From Scolanthus callimorphus (Eukaryota; Cnidaria; Anthozoa; Actiniaria; Edwardsiidae): a stretch of DNA of 64,000 bases. Below, in pieces: positions 9,592 through 21,824 of the stretch. A model generated the notes under the pieces. The model was not told the DNA's origin. It saw nothing but the letters and a program-made list of their open reading frames with translations, and did no database searches. Position numbers and translations under genes: made by a program. Position 1 is the first letter of the stretch. Every line of letters starts with the position of its first letter. The stretch covers positions 30,021,951 to 30,085,950 of the forward strand of contig CM066917.1 of the NCBI GenBank assembly GCA_033964015.1. Direction: 5' to 3'.

Positions 9592-10870
9592 AATCCGTGG
9601 CACAAACCGGCAATTCTACTTTCCACTTGACTATTCACTTCTGATTCCAGAAAATAGTACCTTTTCCTTCTTTCCATATTTGTCACTTCTGAAATCCTCG
9701 AAAATATCCGACCTTATTCAAATTTTCTCTTTCAAAAAAATTCTCGGAAAAGGTCCACCTTTTTCCAAAAAAAGTCCACTTTTTTCTTAATTTCAAGATT
9801 GATCAAAACAAGAAAAAAAACTACTTTTTTCTATATTTTTGCAAGCTTTTCCGTTTGGGAAAAAGTGCCACCTTTTTGCCATCGAAACTGACTAATTCCG
9901 CATTTACAAGGACTTTTTGTCTTCGATGAAAAAATAAGGCTATTTTTTGATTTTCCATTTTTCAACGATTGGGGAAGAAATGAGAAAAGAGTAAGATTTT
10001 TTCTGGAAAGAGGTCCACTTTTATCAAACCTTTCTGATACTGTCTGACAGGTGTCAAAACTATTTAGATCAGGTGCACATTTTCCCGCTCAAGCGCCTTC
10101 CTGAACTTCGAAAGAGCTATGTAATTTTTCGAATGTAGTCAGGAAGCGTGTTCCATTCCTTTGCCCCATTCTAAATGAGCTCTGATATTTTGTTGTAGAT
10201 CACGCAAAAGATCTCTGTTGCGTGTATTGTATTGGTGGTAATCACGGGAGTAGCTAAAATATGAAGTAGATAAGCGGGAGCAAGGCCGTGCAGACATTTG
10301 AAAGGCATGTATGGTACTTCCTGTGGTGTTGCAAGGAGGGCCAGCTTGCTATTTCGAAGTGCATCAAAATTTGAGCGGGAAAATGTGCACCTGACCTAAA
10401 GACAGTTTTGACACCTGTCAAACAGTATCAGGAAGGTTTGATAAAAGTGGACCTCTTTCCAGAAAAAATCTCACTCTTTTCTCATTTCTTCCCCAATCGT
10501 TGAAAAATGGAAAATCAAAATAGTCTTAGGTTTTTATTGAAGACAAAAAGTCCTTGTAAATGCGGAATTAGTCAGTTTCGATGGCACAAAGGTGGCACTT
10601 TTTCCCAAACGGAAAAGTTTGCAAAAATATAGAAAAAAGTTTTTTTTTTCTTGTTTTTGATCAATCTTGAAATTAAGAAAAAAGTGGACTTTTTTTTTGG
10701 AAAAAGGTGGACCTTTTCCGAGAACTTTTTTGAAAGAGAAAATTTGAATAAGGTCGGATATTTTCGAGGATTTCAGAAGTGACAAATATGGAAAGTAGGA
10801 AAAGGTGCTATTTTCTAGAATCAGAAATGAAAGTCAAGTGGGAAGTAGAATTGCCGGTTTGTGCCACGGA
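9592..10870. repeat. Long inverted repeat, ~500-bp arms
   Basis: The left arm 9592-10092 and right arm 10371-10870 are reverse complements with scattered mismatches, for example ATCCGTGGCACAAACCGGCA against its complement at the far end. The 278-bp spacer holds a LINE fragment. The right arm ends about 90 bp before the dynein light intermediate chain start codon, so it probably covers part of that gene's promoter or 5' UTR. Confidence 0.9.
10093..10370 (-). mobile_element. LINE reverse-transcriptase C-terminal fragment in the IR loop
   Basis: On the minus strand the loop translates with interruptions into MPFKCLHGLAPAYL and NGAKEWNTLPDYIRK. These resemble the post-RT region of cnidarian CR1/L2-type LINEs and match the GAKVWNSIPLSIRS region of the LINE at 51597-54228. 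Stops are present, so it is a relic. Confidence 0.6.
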
Positions 10871-10962
10871 TTTGATGTGCCTCCTTTTTCAACTATCCGC
10901 GAGAGTCTGGGCCCCATGAACTCATTCGGGAAAGCCCGCATTCCCGGATGTCCAGCACCAAA

Positions 10963-13900
10963 ATGGCGGACCTCGGCGAGAAGGAAAGTGGAGATGTGAA
11001 TTCACAAGAAGGAGCAGATCTATGGTACTAGATGTTTCCTAACTCAACCAGATTATAGCCCGATGATTATGCCTTCAATGATTTCACTCTAAACTGATGT
11101 ATATTGCCCTACAGGTCTCTATTTTGAGCGATGTTCAGAGCTCAGCCAGCCGAAAGTTACCGTCGTATAAATCACTTCTTCTGTTAGGTGGGTAAAGACC
11201 TCGAAATTATTTTCAAATTCAAAGGTTTCAGAGGCTTGAATTATTCTCACACGTTTACCAGGGAATGATGAATCTGGGAAGACGACTCTTATATCTAAAC
11301 TACGAGGGAAGGAGGATGAAATTAGCAAGGGACACGGCTTGGAATACACATACATTGAAGTTCATGACGAAGAAATAGACGGTAAGGGAGGATCCAGCCC
11401 AATATTTCAAGTCATCAAATTTAAATGCTTTATAGAAAGGTCATTAAAGTCGACCATTCACTCAGTCATTTATTCTTTTTTTTTCTCCTCCTAGATTATG
11501 CTCGGCTTAACGTTTGGATTTTAGATGGAGATACAAGAAACAAAGGTCTTTTGAAATATGCGTTGACGCCGCAATTTGCCAGTGATACCCTGGTAGTTTT
11601 AGTAGTGGATTGTTCAAAACCCTGGACAATTATGGAATCCTTGCATTCTTGGACGGAAATTCTTCGAGAACACATTCATTCACTAAAGCTATCACCGAAA
11701 GAACTTAACGAAATGGAGGAAAGAAGTAAGTGATTGTGTTTTTGCAGACATCTTAATTTGTAGAATGATTCTTACATACCGGTTAGATTCTTGACCGAGT
11801 CTAGTGCTGTAAATTTCATGAAATTGACTTCTTAGGTTGTTATTTGTATAGCTGCCAAGCGTTAAAAAATGAAGGAAATCTGGCCGTTTTCTGCTCCAGG
11901 AGCGTGAATTATTGAAATTTAGCATTTGCAAATGATGGGAAACTGACCATCATGATCTATGAAAATCACTTCTCATATATCTATCAAAATAATTATGTTG
12001 TTCTATAGATTAGTATTGTTATAGCCATCAGGTGTCAAAAGATTTTAAATTGTGTTACACTATATAAAAATCTGCCACTCCTTGCTGCACATAAAATATT
12101 GTCTATTTTATTACAATAATTTAAATTGCATAATTAGAAAACTTGTATCTTTTTGCTAAATTCTTTTCATTATAGTCAACAATAGCCTTAAGCTTCATGT
12201 TGTCTTCACTTCACTTATTTTAATCTGAGAACTTAATACAATTTAGTGCATGACTGGCTACTTGTGAAATTTTTTCCAAATTTTAGTTATGCTATGCAGA
12301 TTTCTTTGATCTTGTATGCACAGATTACCTGATTTTGCATTTCATTTTGAAATTTTTCTTTGATTGCCTTGTTGCTATGCAAACTGGGTGTGTTTTGTTT
12401 TTCCAAAGTATCATTCTATTTATATAATAAAATGAAACTAAAAGGTAAAGATTTTACTGGCTTTAGAAATTCTTTAATATTATTTTACTCCTGCATAAGA
12501 TTAAAGCAATTGACTGATGGGCAAGAAATTGGTAAATGATAAATGATTTGCCACTTACGACAGCACTAATGATGTTATTATTATTATTTAGTAAAATACA
12601 CACTATGTTGACATTTGAACCTTGTTATTCTAGTCCATAAATTTTACAGATAGATATGAACTTAAAATAGCTACCGGGTTCTACAAAACCACAATATGCT
12701 TTTGTGGTGAGCTAAACACTGAAGTTGCCGCTGTTTTTTCAGTCTAGTAGACCATATATAAGCATTCTAATCTATTCAATGAAACAATTCTTGTTAATTC
12801 TTCCCTCTTTAATTCAACAAGCATACCGTTGATTGCATCTACCCATCTACACTATCAACAAAAACATGTTCTTTTGGCATGCAAGACTTTCATGAGTGAA
12901 CCAAAGTCTGGCAATTTGGCATCAATTGGCATCAATTTTTCATGCATTTCCTGCTGTCTTTGAGGCCTAAAATTTCAAAATGTACCCAAAGAAATAAGAA
13001 GGAGAAGAAATTTATCTCTAAGAGTGCCCCCCCCCCCCCCAACATATTTTTGCTTCTACCCCTCCCTCTAGTTTTTTATAGAAATTTATAGCTATACACA
13101 AAGCGACTAACATTTTAGCAATTTAAGCATGTATTGTCCAAAATATGACCTCATTTTTTTCTCTGAAATTTGTAGTCTTCCCAAGGGGAGGGGCAGTACT
13201 TATATTACCTGTAATCAAATGTCCAGAGCTGGAAATTGCACCTGTGGGATCATGGGTTGACTAATTAACAATTAGACCTCAAGACCGAATGTGCTATGAT
13301 GAATAGACCATGAGGCCAAAGGCCGAATGGTCTATTGATATCATAGCACATGAGGACAAGAGGTCTAATTGTTTTAGTATAAACCAACTAGTTGGTCGGT
13401 TTTGACAATGAATGCATTATTTTATGTTGAAAAAATCAAGTTTTCTTGCAAAGAAAGGTGGTGGTTTTGCCAGGTACGGTCTATCACTAATAGACCATTA
13501 GTAGCTCAGCCAATCAGAATGCAGGATTTGTAATAGACCATTAGTTGGTTTATACTAAACTCATTTAGTATAAACCAACTAATGGTCTATTACAAATCCT
13601 GCATTCTGATTGGCTGAGCTACTAATGGTCTATTAGTGATAGACCGTGCCTGGCAAAACCATCACCTTTCTTTGCAAGAAAACTTGATTTTTTCAACATA
13701 AAATAATGAAATTCATTGCCAAAACCGACCAACTAGTTGGTTTATACTAAAACAATTAGACCTCTCGTCCTCATGTGCTATGATATCAATAGACCATTCG
13801 GCCTCCGGCCTCATGGTCTATTCATCATAGCACATTCGGCCTTGAGGTCTAATTGTTAAATATATCGTGTTTGCAAGTTCAATTTTTGCGACTAACATTT

Positions 13901-16900
13901 TAAAAAATGCAACTAGAATTTTGAAACTGATGTTTGATTAATAATTTAGTGTCTTAAAACCTTTCTGTATTCTCAGTTGTGCAGCAATTCCAGGATTATG
14001 TTGATCCTGAAGAAGCAGGCGAGGAAAACAGAAGAAGATCGGGAACAAAAGATGAAGAAAAAGTCCATCTTCCTTTAGAAGAGAATGTTTTGGTGGACAA
14101 TCTTGGTCTACCATTGATAGTCATAGTCTCAAAGGTAGGTCATATTAGGCAAAACCTTATGTAGTTTTTCTTTCAGGATAAAGTGATTTGATTTCCAAGC
14201 ATGGAATAAGATAACTTTCAATTGTCCTAATTGTTTCTGCCTCATTTGCATGCCTTATGCTAGACAAGTAGCTGACATACAGGTTTTGCGAGGCAAGCAG
14301 GTTTTTGTGGGGTGTGCTGAAAACAGCACACCACAAGTATGACAGGAAACACATGTCACTAATCCATGATTACTTCTAGTATAAAATATAACACAAATAT
14401 TTTATAGCTTTTCTCTGACAGTATGATTCTTCTTTTTTGTTGTCAACAGACAGACAGCATGTCTGCATTAGAAAAAGACAGAGACTACAGAGAAGAACAC
14501 TTCGATTTCATACAACAACACATCAGAAGATATTGCCTCAAATGTATCCTTAAGTACAGATGTTTCAAACTTTGATGTGCCTCTCAGCAACTGAGAGTGT
14601 TCTTTGTACCCAATATGTACAAACGCTGGTGCAAAACGGGCTCTCCTGTAGACCAGGGGAGTAGCTAGGTAATAGAGGGGGCCCAAAGGGTCCTTTGTAA
14701 AGCATCCTCTCATATATTTTAAATGTTGCAAATACATTAACTGTTTTTTGGTTGCAAAAGGGGGAGGACAGTGCTCGACCTTAGCGGTTGTCCACTTGTC
14801 CTGGGCAAGTAAGAAATGCTTCAGGATAAGTGAAAACTCAGGGGCACTAGTCACAGGACAAGCAGCAAAATATAGACATAAAATATTTTGCTGGTGTGTG
14901 GTTTGTTCACACTGTTGAGTTAAACTCTCAAAGCTATCATCTTTTCATGAAAAATTGTCGTCTTTCCTCTTTCTTTCATCCAGTCACCAGTTCACGATGA
15001 CTGGACGAGTCCACAGAGAGGCTATGAGTAATGGGCATTGTTAAGCAAGTTACATTTATATGGTTTGTTCAAAGACTTGGACTATTATTTCACAACTAGA
15101 AACTTGGCTAGGGCAAGTAACTTTTCTGTGCTACTTTGTCCTTGGAGTAGTGGTCAAAATAGTTAATGTTGAGCACTGGAGGAGGCAGCCCCCTGGGCCC
15201 TCCCGCTGGCTACTCCCCTGTAGACTTTTTGCCCCAATGCAGCAATAATTTTGCTACAGTACACAGTATTGTTGGAATTAATAAGCATATCTTGCTTGTT
15301 TTTACTTTCATGTATCCCATCAGTGAAATTCAGTTATTCAGTATTTTTGGAAGGAAATGAATATGTAAGACTAATTTTCCCTTGTATGCACATTATGAAT
15401 TTGGAAACCTTTCCTTTACAGTTTTTCTCAGATGGTGCAGCACTGTTTTATACCTCAGTAAAGGAGAACAAAAATTGCAGTTTGTTTCTAAAGTATGTGG
15501 TACATAAATTATATGGGTTGCCGTTCAAAAGCTCTGCACTTGTGGTGGATAAGGATTCAGTATTCATGTAAGTTTGTTTGTCTTTGTTTGTGAACTTTAT
15601 CCTCAAATTATAGAGTAGTTTTTTGAGAGTTTGAGCAATTGAAAATGTTCAGCTGCTATGGAAATAATAATTTAAATGCTGTGGCTACCCTGATATTCAA
15701 TTTTTATGAATAGAAATCTACTTTTCATTTCTTTCATGTTACCAAATTTGAGCATTTGAAAATGTACATCCCTATTACTGACAGTTATTTTCAGAATACT
15801 TTTTCACACTAGGTTGTGAAGTTTGTTCCCATGTTCTCAACTAGGGTCCCAAGTTCACTACCAAGTTCCTAACTAAGGGCCTGTTTACATGGAAAAACTT
15901 GGCCCGGGCAGCCAGGTCAACTGCCTAGGCTAGCCAACTTTGGCGAGCGTTAATATACCAAAATGTACTCTTGACAAACATACTCAAATACTGACCGTGT
16001 GAAAATACTTTAATTGTGAGACTGGAACTAGCCTTTTAACACATCCAATATCCTTTAGTTGAGAGCTGGCTTGGGTAGCCAAGACAACACGGAAAAAAGT
16101 TGGCTCGCCTAGAAGGGTCACCCCCTGTGTCTTGGCCGAGTGACCCAGGTATGCGGGTGACCCTCCTAACTGAGCCAACTTTTGTTTTTTCATGTAAACA
16201 GTTTGTCACAAGGAAATGTATGAAGGCCTGGCTCACCCAGGGTAGTGCCTAAGCAGGTGACCCAGCTGCCCCCATGTAAACACGCCCTAACTCTGTAATT
16301 TGGTAGCTCAGTATTCACTGACCACTGCCAAAGAAGCCCAATCAGCTAAGGTTACAGTATTCTAAACACATTTTCCCAACAATAGATGCAAAGTTACAAA
16401 CTTAGTTAGGAACTTAGTTGGGAACACAGGAACAAACTTTGCAACCTGGCATGGAAAAGTATTCTGGAAACAACTGTAAGGCCCCTTCATTCAATTTCAT
16501 AGTCCACTTAGTAGACAAGCACCCTCCCCCTTTTTTGCTGGAAATCAATGCTTTGGGCTAGCATGATATGTAAAACAGGAAAGCCCCAGCATATTTATGT
16601 CAGCTTTTCTCTACTCGGTCTAGTGCTTATGATATTAGAAAAGATTTCTGTGGAACAGGCTCCCTGGGAATTACAAAATTGTAGCTCGCTGAGCACTTTC
16701 AAAATGGGTATTAAACAATTGCTTAATGACTTCCACATAAACCAGTCTTTTTATTACAGCAGAAACATATAAGTGAGTTGAAACGTGTAACACACATACA
16801 TTGCTTTAGTGCCAAGCTGCGGAATATTCGCAGAATAAACAATTGAACTGATTTTGAAAATAATGTTGTTGAAAGACTTCAACATGTTAAATGTTAGTAT

Positions 16901-19900
16901 ATTATCACTTTCCACTGTTGCTCTACTTTATTTAAGTGAAAAATGAAATATTATGCAAAGAAAACCTGCTTGGGTTAGCAGTCGAGAGTTCATTTTTGAC
17001 CAAATATGGTCATAAACTCGATAGGAATAATCCGAAGCTTGGTTCACCGTTACATGTTTCAACTAAGTTATATGTTTCTGATTACAGCTAATAGACAGCC
17101 TCGTAACATGGTATATCTAGGACACATCGAGCCCTATTTTTTTCGCGAAATTTTGATCCCTGAGCCCGATTTTCCCGAAATGTTTAATCCCTGAGTCAAT
17201 GCCAAAATTTTGAGCCCATCCATTTTTTTATGCAAATTGCTCCAAAAAGTCCAAATTTAATCATAGACCAAAGTACTCGCAGGGATAATTGTAATTGATG
17301 GCATGAATTCCGACTCATATTACATGCATATTAGGGACGAACCACTAGATATTTGAGGGGGGAGGGGCAATTTTTTTTTCTCGTTAAGAATTTGTATTCC
17401 TACTGCAAGACACGGCACAAATTTTTTTCGGACGCCGTTTGCTTGCTCGAAATGTTTTTTTTTTCTTTTATGATTAACGTGATCCCCTCAGAGCTGTTGA
17501 AAGTTTTTGTGATTTCCTCTGCCCCCTATTTGAACTAGAAGACATTTTACAGAAACGGAGAAGAAACTTACGTTTCCTTGTTGCGCGCGAAGCGCGCCCT
17601 GAATTTGAAAAACGCATATCAGATGCCTTGGAGAAAAGGTAGATGAAGCCTGTAAGGTTTATTCTTCATTTGCGCCGCAAGTGACAAAACTGTTGTTCAT
17701 GTGCATGAAGCGTGGCCCGAATGATCTATTTCTATGTTGTAACGTCGTCGAACTCACGGTTACGTAAAAAGGGGTCATTTTTTTTAGCAAAAAACATAGT
17801 GATTATCTGCCAGGCCTGGCTGTTACCCTTTTTCTGGGTCCTTTGCCAAGATACACATGTTCTTGTAACGGAGGCATTGAAATGGCACGGACGTATTGTT
17901 TTCGTGTTGCGCAGGTTCCCAAAAACCGTATTAGATTAAAGTTCGTCATGCGTGAAAATTTTTACTGTACTCTGTTTACTGAATATGAAATAGAGATAAA
18001 ACAAAACAAGCAAAACATCTCCTATCGACTAAATCCGGGCAGCAGACTTTACGTGGCAGGAGGAAGAAATCGTAGTTAGATTATGAAAAAAAGGAGAAAT
18101 TTTAGGATTGAGCCCTGATTCGAAGTTGTAGCGTATGATCCCCGATCCAAGCCTCTTGAGCCCTGAGCCTACCCCCCTGAGTCCTGATCCCGGCCATAAT
18201 TTGGGCGTTGAGCCCTGAGATTTGAGCATTGAGCCCTGAGCCCATATACCATGTTACGAGGCTGTAATAGACCTTTTTTCCAAAATGGCCACCGAAAATT
18301 CAAATCGATTTTTGTTAAAAATGAACAACAGCACTAGAACACACATCATCACTTCAGTAAAACTACAAAATTTCGCTGCATTATATCCAATATCTTCCGA
18401 GAAAACAAACGTTGAAAATTTGAAAATTTACAGACGTTTGTATGACTGCGTCATACCCCCAGTCATACAAATCTCTGTAAAAATTTCAATTTTCAGACTC
18501 TGCTTTCTCAGTCGACATGAAATTTGGCATAACGAAAATTGAAAGTATTACTAATGTGAGGATACTCTTTCTAGTGCCAGTATTTGATTTTCAGTCAGTT
18601 TAATTTTAAGACGTGTGAATTTGCGGCTGCCATTTTTGAAAAAGGTCTATTGTGTTTAGTTTTTCATTCAATTGTAATAGACTGATGTTTCTGCCTGTGC
18701 GTAAATAAAGTTGTATGTATGTAATTTGTTTTCTTTGTTTGATTTTCAGTCCATCAGGCTGGGATAGTGTGAAGAAGATAAGCATTCTAAGTGAGCATCT
18801 GAAAAATATCCACTCAGATGACAGTTTTGATGATCACATTGTTAAACCAGCATTGAGAAAGGTAACTCTACTTTCACAATAGACCAATCCTGTCTGCACT
18901 TTATTAATCACCAAACAATTGGGGTTTTCCCTGTGGAACTCACAATGTCTGAACAACAATAACTTAATGTTATGAGGCAACTTCTGACACCTTCCTGTAG
19001 TCATAGGGCTAGACACTGTAACCATATGGTCTCCAATGGCAACTAAATTTGGGGCTTGACCAAAATTTTAGAGCTAGTCACCAAATGGCACCCTACCTTT
19101 CTGAGTTCAGCTGAGATCCACGTTTATGTGGCTACTAAATAGCATTTTAGCACTAAATTTCTTAATTAGTCATCAATGGCGCCTAGTGAGAAAAGTTAGT
19201 GTCAGGCCCTGAGTCAGTCTTTTCCATGCTCATGTTGATAAAGAAACATTGCAACAGTAACTATCATAGTGATTCTGTGGTTTTTGACTGGCAGAAGCCA
19301 AAATGCTGTTTCCCGTTTAGCATTTGAGTGCTAAATTCCATAGAGTTGTGAAAATCACAGTTAGTAAAATACTAAACAGAGCAAACTTTTCAAGGCAAGT
19401 GTTAAACACAGTGATATTGTTACTAACATTACAGCCTCTTCAAGAAAAAGAAATATTTGCTGAAGAAGACCAAGGATTCTTGGGCAAGTTACAGGTACAC
19501 TACCATACATGAAATTAATGCTGTCCCCTTTATAATTGGAAAACGTTTCTAGGAGATTGTTAATATGTTCTGTATGAGTCCAACTGCTTTTATAAAGGGG
19601 CACTGTCACGGTTGTATTGCTAAAAAAAAGTTGTATTGAAAAAAAAGTGATCTACATAAACAACTCAGAATCCTCCTTATACTGTTATTAAGTCCTAGAA
19701 AGAAAAAAGAACTGAAACTTGCGTTATATAGGCCTTAAGATTTAATACATAAGATTTAATACTTTCGCTATCAAATTTCCAAGTTTGAAAGCTGTTCAGC
19801 CTCATATACGAAATAAAAAATGTCATTTCACAATCCAATTCCATCCGCTCGACAGCACACGAAAAATTCTCAAAATTTGTACTCATCTTGTACCTGAAAG

Positions 19901-20780
19901 GTTATTTAACAAACCTAGATGATTATTTTGTTCATTTCTTGTGAATCTGACTGTATTTAAGCTACCCAAATGAACCCTAAAATCGTGTAAAATGGTGACA
20001 GTGCCCCTTTAAGCTGACTAAAGTATGGCTAAAATTGTGGCACTCCCTATTTAATGTTGTATAAGAATTTTTTTAAACATATCAGTCTCCATTTTCATCC
20101 CTTTTGCATTTGTTTTGTAGCAATTACTACAGAAAAACCCGCCTGCTGCTGGTGCTGGAATTGCAAGGCAACAACCGGTAATATATCCATATATCCATAT
20201 TACTTCCCTTCCCTTCCCTTCCCTTCCCTTCCCTTCCCTTCCCTTCCTTCCCTTCCCTTCCCTTCCCTTCCCTTCCCTTCCCTTCCCTTCCCTTCCCTTC
20301 CCTTCCCTTCCCTTCCCTTCCCTTCCCTTCCCTTCCCTTCCCTTCCCTTCCCTTCCCTTCCCTTCCCTTCCCTTCCCTTTTAGTAGTTATCACCCTTGTC
20401 CAAATACTGACTATGTTCCTGTTGCTGCTGCTGATGGTGATGCAATAATCTGTGATTTTCTTCATTGCCAGGATCTTTCCAAGCCCCGCTCACCTGGCAC
20501 GCCTTCTGCACGAATCAGCAGTGATAGACGGCAGTCTGGAGGGGTTTCACCTTCTCCTGGCAGAGCCAAGGTGGACAAACCCCCTGCTGCAGGTGCAACC
20601 AGTGAGGGGGTTCTAGCCAACTTCTTCAACAGCCTGTTAAATAAAGACCGCAAAGCGGCAGGGGGTGCTGGCAGGGGCACACCCTCTGTGAGGAGTGATG
20701 CAGTGGCAGAACTCGACCGAATGAACAGAAGTAAGAAGTTAGTTACCCAACAGAGTGACGAGTCGCAGGGTTCTTCTTAA
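10963..20780 (+). CDS. DYNC1LI: Cytoplasmic dynein 1 light intermediate chain
   Basis: Subunit of the dynein-1 motor that links the heavy chain to cargo adaptors. Eleven exons: 10963-11024, 11115-11187, 11262-11381, 11495-11725, 13977-14134, 14450-14543, 15432-15567, 18750-18861, 19435-19494, 20121-20177, 20472-20780, about 470 aa (vertebrate paralogues about 490-525). The Ras-like domain has a P-loop [13 protein letters not shown] at about residues 42-54, then [27 protein letters not shown] and YTSVKENKN. The C-terminal exon carries [16 protein letters not shown], the helix that binds activating adaptors, and a final AELDR stretch. Start chosen at ATG in AAAATGG; GADLW at the exon 1 end matches the vertebrate order. 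All later junctions keep phase; at exon 1/2 one base is missing for the frame, probably GGG read as GG at the donor. The third acceptor pair at 15421/15431 is settled by the product YGAAL. Confidence 0.95.
13265..13859. repeat. 595-bp near-perfect palindrome (foldback element) in intron 4
   Basis: Arms of about 295 bp with only CTCA as loop near 13560. Outer ends are TTAACAATTAGACCTCAAG and its complement, and the inner ends are TTTAGTATAAACCAACTAAT. It includes CAATCAGAATGCAGGATTTG, a motif shared with the shorter elements at 33150-33385 and 21540-21620. Confidence 0.92.
14654..15220. mobile_element. MITE with TSD in dynein intron 6
   Basis: Ends CAGGGGAGTAGCTAGG and GGCTACTCCCCTG are inverted, and both sides carry the same 5-bp flank TAGAC (14649-14653 and 15221-15225), a target-site duplication. 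It is related in terminal sequence to the GGGGCGTAGCC family but longer (567 bp). Confidence 0.8.
15781..16477. mobile_element. Nested inverted-repeat elements in dynein intron 7
   Basis: The outer element has ends ACAGTTATTTTCAGAATAC and its complement at 16477. Inside it at 15877-16288 sits a second element with ends GGGCCTGTTTACATGG / CCCATGTAAACACGCCC, flanked by TAA on both sides. The 3-bp TAA flank fits PIF/Harbinger-type insertion, so the inner element landed in the outer. Confidence 0.7.
17095..18265. mobile_element. 1.17-kb element with 22-bp perfect terminal inverted repeats
   Basis: Both ends carry the same 22-bp inverted repeat beginning ACAGCCTCGTAACAT, flanked by AATAG on each side (17090-17094 and 18266-18270). 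Subterminal regions at both ends are built of GAGCCCTGA / TGATCCCTGAG units (17150-17215 and 18110-18240), as expected for transposase-binding clusters. No transposase ORF is inside. Confidence 0.85.
18266..18651. mobile_element. MITE abutting the previous element
   Basis: Ends AATAGACCTTTTTTCCAAAA and its inverted mate ending AAAGGTCTATT. An internal hairpin at 18415-18490 has TTTGTATGACTG and CAGTCATACAAA facing each other. Confidence 0.75.
19593..20011. mobile_element. MITE, TAAAGGGGCACTGTCAC ends
   Basis: A 419-bp element in dynein intron 9 with inverted ends TAAAGGGGCACTGTCAC. The right half from 19823 recurs almost intact at 49462-49650, identifying a family. Confidence 0.85.
20213..20380. 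repeat. (CTTCC)n pentanucleotide microsatellite
   Basis: About 33 uninterrupted CTTCC units with one short slip near 20246, located 35 nt downstream of the dynein exon 10 donor. The purine/pyrimidine strand asymmetry makes triplex or slippage likely. Confidence 0.97.
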
Positions 20781-20822
20781 TTATATCCAGTCAACGCTCT
20801 CACCCAAGCTCTGGAGTTGTAC

Positions 20823-20828
20823 AATAAA
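20823..20828 (+). terminator. Polyadenylation signal of dynein light intermediate chain
   Basis: AATAAA 43 nt after the stop codon, in GTACAATAAAGG. A second AATAAA follows at 20985-20990. Confidence 0.55.
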
Positions 20829-21163
20829 GGTACGGATGTGTCCAGCTATGGATGTGCAATATAGGAATGATATTTGTATAAAGTAGGCCTTTAAATTTAT
20901 TTGAGAAAAGAAACAAATATGCTTTAAGCGTCATGACATTCATCAGAGCTTGACTCAGGAGTCTGTTGTCTGTGGTACTGTATTAATAAAGTAAATAGAT
21001 AATTATAGAGACAGAACAACTCAGATAGTCCAGTGGTGTGCTCGATTTACAGCAGTCCATGTCTGAAAGAACAAGCGCTATAATTCCCTGGCCATTTGAG
21101 GCTACCTCTGCAGGCTACCACTGGGTTTTTTCCTAGAAATAACAGTGTAATGATTGTTTTTAA

Positions 21164-21415
21164 AGCGGATTTCACATTACTGTCAAGACTTGTTATGTAA
21201 TTGCGATTGCTTTGCGTTCTCATTGGCTACTCGTTTTTCTCAGCCAATCAAATTCTGTAGTATTAATACAATTGTGTAATTACTTTGTAATTGGTCCGGC
21301 TTGTAATTGGCTGAGAAGAAAGCCATTTAGGAACAAGTTGTGATTTATCTCCATTCTGATTGGCTAGTGATTGCTCAATTGCAATTGTTTTCACAACAGT
21401 CATGTGAAATCCGCT
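21164..21415. mobile_element. MITE, AGCGGATTTCACA ends
   Basis: A 252-bp element with inverted ends AGCGGATTTCACATTACTGT and ACAGTCATGTGAAATCCGCT, separated by sequence with two CAATCA-type motifs. Confidence 0.8.
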
Positions 21416-21656
21416 CTATGATATGGTGTGACCTCTGTGACCTATGGTGAGTCAGTCTTAAAGAACTTGGGCCACCTTTTTAGATGTAAAAACCGACAAA
21501 ATATTGCGCAGCGGTATTATTGATTGTTTTTTCCTGCAAGACTAAATGTTATTAGTCAAATCCCACAAGTAAAGCTGCATTCTGACTGGTTGAGCTACTA
21601 GTAGACTATAAGTTATAGACTTATAGTAGCGAAACGTGTCGGGGTTGAAGCCTTTA

Positions 21657-21824
21657 TAATGACAAATGACGAGCAGCAAAACTAGCTTCTAGCTAGAAAG
21701 AAATAATCTACTTAATGACAAATGACGAGCAGCAAAACTAGCTACTAGCTAGAAAGAAATAATCTACTTAATGACAAATGACGAGCAGCAAAACTAGCTA
21801 CTAGCTAGAAAGAAATAATCTACT
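21657..21824. repeat. 56-bp tandem repeat, 3 copies
   Basis: Three consecutive units beginning TAATGACAAATGACGAGCAG differ by one base (TTCTAG or TACTAG). The block sits between halves of a GTAGACTA foldback element of the 13265 type (21540-21650 and 21830-21870). Confidence 0.9.

Noticed and set aside
15422..15431. Earlier acceptor for dynein exon 7 (TTTACAG at 15421)
   Set aside because: It breaks phase with exon 6, whereas the AG at 15431 restores the conserved YGAAL and keeps frame.
20054..20465. ORFs of about 110 codons on both strands
   Set aside because: They are the CTTCC microsatellite read through; any frame is open in such a repeat.
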